From Sulfurospirillum oryzae (GTDB taxonomy: Bacteria > Campylobacterota > Campylobacteria > Campylobacterales > Sulfurospirillaceae), in assembly GCF_025770725.1 (NCBI RefSeq), contig NZ_JANZKZ010000001.1, forward strand, positions 62,001 through 126,000: a DNA stretch of 64,000 bases, in the 5' to 3' direction. The notes beneath the pieces are model-generated. The model had not been told where the DNA came from, did not search any database, and was given only the letters and a program-made list of their open reading frames with translations. Below are positions 62,457-64,000 of the stretch, one piece after another. The translations under genes and the position numbers were made by a program. Within the stretch, counting starts at the first letter, position 1. The number at the start of each line of letters is the position of its first letter.

Positions 62457-63167
62457 TTATATAACACTCAGAATACTTTTGACGGCCAAGATAGAAAGAA
62501 AGATTTTTAATATAAAAATTAATTTTTTACCATCTATTTTCTCTCTTACTTGTGTTCCAATATAAGAGCCTACAATGGATCCAATAATCATACTAATAAC
62601 AATACTAAGATAGTCACGAAATACAAATCCAAAATAGATAAACACTATGATTTTTAATACATGTGTTAAGCACATGAGAATTGCTGATGTGGCAACGACT
62701 TTATTTTTGTCTTTAAACTCTTTAAGTAATTTTGTCATTGTAAGTTGCCCTGTTGTACCTACAATAACAGATACGCCAGTTTGAAAAAAACCAATGACAT
62801 AATAACTTTCGTACTTCATTATTGCCTTATTAAAATTTTCAGACCATAATGACAATAAGATATATGCTCCTAAAAACAAAGGAATATAGGTAAGTGATAC
62901 CACTTTTAAAAAAGCCATAAAGATACCAATACCAATCAGTGAGCCTATTAAAAACTTTGGTATGACTTGGAACTGTATATCTTTATGCCCAAAATAAGCT
63001 CTTGATATATTGCTTGTAATCTGGTTCAAACTATGTATAGGGATAAGAGCATTTGTAGGTAAGAAGATAGGGAGTATGGAAATAAGCAATAATCCACCTC
63101 CTATACCAACAACACTTGTTATAAGGGACGTACAGAAGCTAATAAATCCTAAAATAAATGCATCCAT
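62457..63167 (-). CDS. TauE/SafE-family sulfite/organosulfonate exporter-like permease
   Basis: 236 residues, about seven to eight hydrophobic helices; the N-terminal SVVGIGGGLLLISILPIF with GIGGG and the second-half GTTGQLTMTKLL are the family's inverted repeat signatures. Family members export sulfite, taurine-related sulfonates or similar anions. The gene is noticeably more AT-rich than the neighbouring nrf genes. The ribosome-binding site is weak. It is separate from nrf and the substrate is unknown. Confidence 0.83.
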   Translation of the reverse strand: MDAFILGFISFCTSLITSVVGIGGGLLLISILPIFLPTNALIPIHSLNQITSNISRAYFGHKDIQFQVIPKFLIGSLIGIGIFMAFLKVVSLTYIPLFLGAYILLSLWSENFNKAIMKYESYYVIGFFQTGVSVIVGTTGQLTMTKLLKEFKDKNKVVATSAILMCLTHVLKIIVFIYFGFVFRDYLSIVISMIIGSIVGSYIGTQVREKIDGKKLIFILKIFLSILAVKSILSVI

Positions 63168-63253
63168 GACATCATCTTTCTAAAAAGTTTAAAACATGCA
63201 AGACACACACCCTGTCAATATCCTTATAGCCTCTACATCTTGAATTTAAGTGT

Positions 63254-64000
63254 TTATCTAAACTGCTGGAGCTTACTATTTAAAATTTCAGACAAACGAG
63301 AGAGATGATCTGCCGCTGCTGCGATTTCTTCAACACTTCTGGCATTTTGAGAGGTCAAAATATTAATGTTACTAACCATCTCAACAATCTTGTCAGTATC
63401 TTGTGAAATCTTACGTGAGTTTTGTGCACTGGTTGTCACCGCTGCAACACTCTCTTGCATGACTTGTGTTGTTCCTAAAATAGTTGTTTCTACGCCACTA
63501 GAAACATTGGAAAGTCTTTCAATATTTTTAGCATTTCTTCCCATTTGTTCTGAAGAGTCCACAATGGATTGAACAATGATATTAATCGTTGCATTAATCT
63601 CAGTGAGTGATGTCTGTGTACGTTCTGCTAGTTTTCTTACTTCATCTGCAACAACCGCAAACCCACGTCCATGTTCCCCCGCCCTTGCAGCTTCAATAGC
63701 CGCATTAAGTGCTAGTAAATTGGTTTGGTCAGCTATCTCAGAGATAACGATTAAGACTTGCTTAACTTGCTCTGCATCATGACTCATCTGTTCTAATTTT
63801 TGAGCAAGGGCAGATTCTGATTGGCTAGCTTGATCCATCTCACCACGTAGCGCTATCACTTCATGTTTAGCATTATCGAGTCTTGCACCTGCTGTGGCGA
63901 TGTTTTGTTTCATGCTTTCAGAAAGAATGGCTGTCTCTTGAACAAATACCTTAATGGCTTCAATTTCATGGATCGTACTCTCAACAATAATGGAGCTTTG
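63254..64000 (-). CDS. Methyl-accepting chemotaxis protein, C-terminal part (5' end outside window)
   Basis: The reading frame stays open to the right edge; 248 C-terminal residues are visible, so the internal methionine at 63913 is not the start. It contains the signalling hairpin ([20 protein letters not shown] in part) and [20 protein letters not shown], closely similar to the MCPs at 25765 and 27526, and ends NSKLQQFR. The sensor domain lies outside. Confidence 0.9.
   Translation of the reverse strand, partial: QSSIIVESTIHEIEAIKVFVQETAILSESMKQNIATAGARLDNAKHEVIALRGEMDQASQSESALAQKLEQMSHDAEQVKQVLIVISEIADQTNLLALNAAIEAARAGEHGRGFAVVADEVRKLAERTQTSLTEINATINIIVQSIVDSSEQMGRNAKNIERLSNVSSGVETTILGTTQVMQESVAAVTTSAQNSRKISQDTDKIVEMVSNINILTSQNARSVEEIAAAADHLSRLSEILNSKLQQFR

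Noticed and set aside
1-64000. tRNA, rRNA, CRISPR arrays, insertion sequences, prophage or integrase genes
   Set aside because: None recognised on either strand; the dispersed palindrome has no spacer-repeat regularity and is not CRISPR.

Overview
The window is about 64 kb of chromosome from a Campylobacterota (Epsilonproteobacteria) anaerobe, most likely Sulfurospirillum or a close relative. The evidence is the nitrate operon order napAGHBFLD with no napC, the nitrite ammonification operon nrfHAIJ with a CXXCK-type NrfA and a fused ResB/ResC-type heme lyase, a MOMP/OprD-like porin, TTG/GTG starts, and low GC. I see no rRNA, tRNA, CRISPR array, prophage or insertion sequence.

Layout. 1-8.3 kb: a partial ychF, then (minus strand) napA-G-H-B-F-L-D followed by a small PAS protein with a ribbon-helix-helix-like tail, all behind a Crp/Fnr-type box. 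8.7-11.9 kb: major porin, a nicotinate phosphoribosyltransferase-like enzyme and a 2[4Fe-4S] ferredoxin. 12.0-20.4 kb: two divergent gene sets. On the minus strand are a rhodanese lipoprotein, two TVP38/TMEM64 membrane proteins, a CCG-domain Fe-S reductase and a 997-residue fusion of radical SAM, ArsM-like methyltransferase and a Cys-rich C-terminal domain. On the plus strand are a methylthioribose-kinase-like protein and a fused double transferase of the families linked to arsenosugar synthesis. I read this as an uncharacterised arsenic (or other metalloid) ribose-conjugate pathway. 20.4-23.7 kb: c-di-GMP genes.

23.8-39.3 kb: an accessory chemosensory cluster on the minus strand: CheY, STAS, CheA, poly-HAMP MCP, CheW, CheV, CheR, CheB, a pseudo-receiver protein, a CheZ-like protein, two paralogous MCPs, and an Aer-type PAS protein paired with a zinc-binding (CZB) MCP. 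39.4-54.1 kb (plus strand): an OmpR-type response regulator followed by three overlapping giant sensor genes carrying about 24 PAS domains in total, the first with a 7TM-linked histidine kinase, the other two ending in GGDEF-EAL. 54.1-62.3 kb (minus strand): a double P-box membrane sensor, Crp/Fnr regulator 1, nrfJ-I-A-H and Crp/Fnr regulator 2. 62.4-64 kb: a TauE/SafE permease and a truncated MCP.

How it fits together: nap and nrf form the respiratory route from nitrate through nitrite to ammonium. Both promoters carry a TTGAC-N4-GTCAA-type box centred at the same distance (about -41.5) from their -10 elements, and two Crp/Fnr regulators flank nrf. The sensor, chemotaxis and c-di-GMP genes probably link redox and electron-acceptor status to motility and lifestyle.

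The most striking sequence-level signal is the 10-bp palindrome TTACATGTAA. I count 25 exact copies, where about 0.2 are expected by chance. Twenty-one lie inside genes and use both permissible reading frames, so selection appears to act on the DNA. It looks like an undescribed highly iterated palindrome, concentrated in the metalloid cluster and in nrfI.
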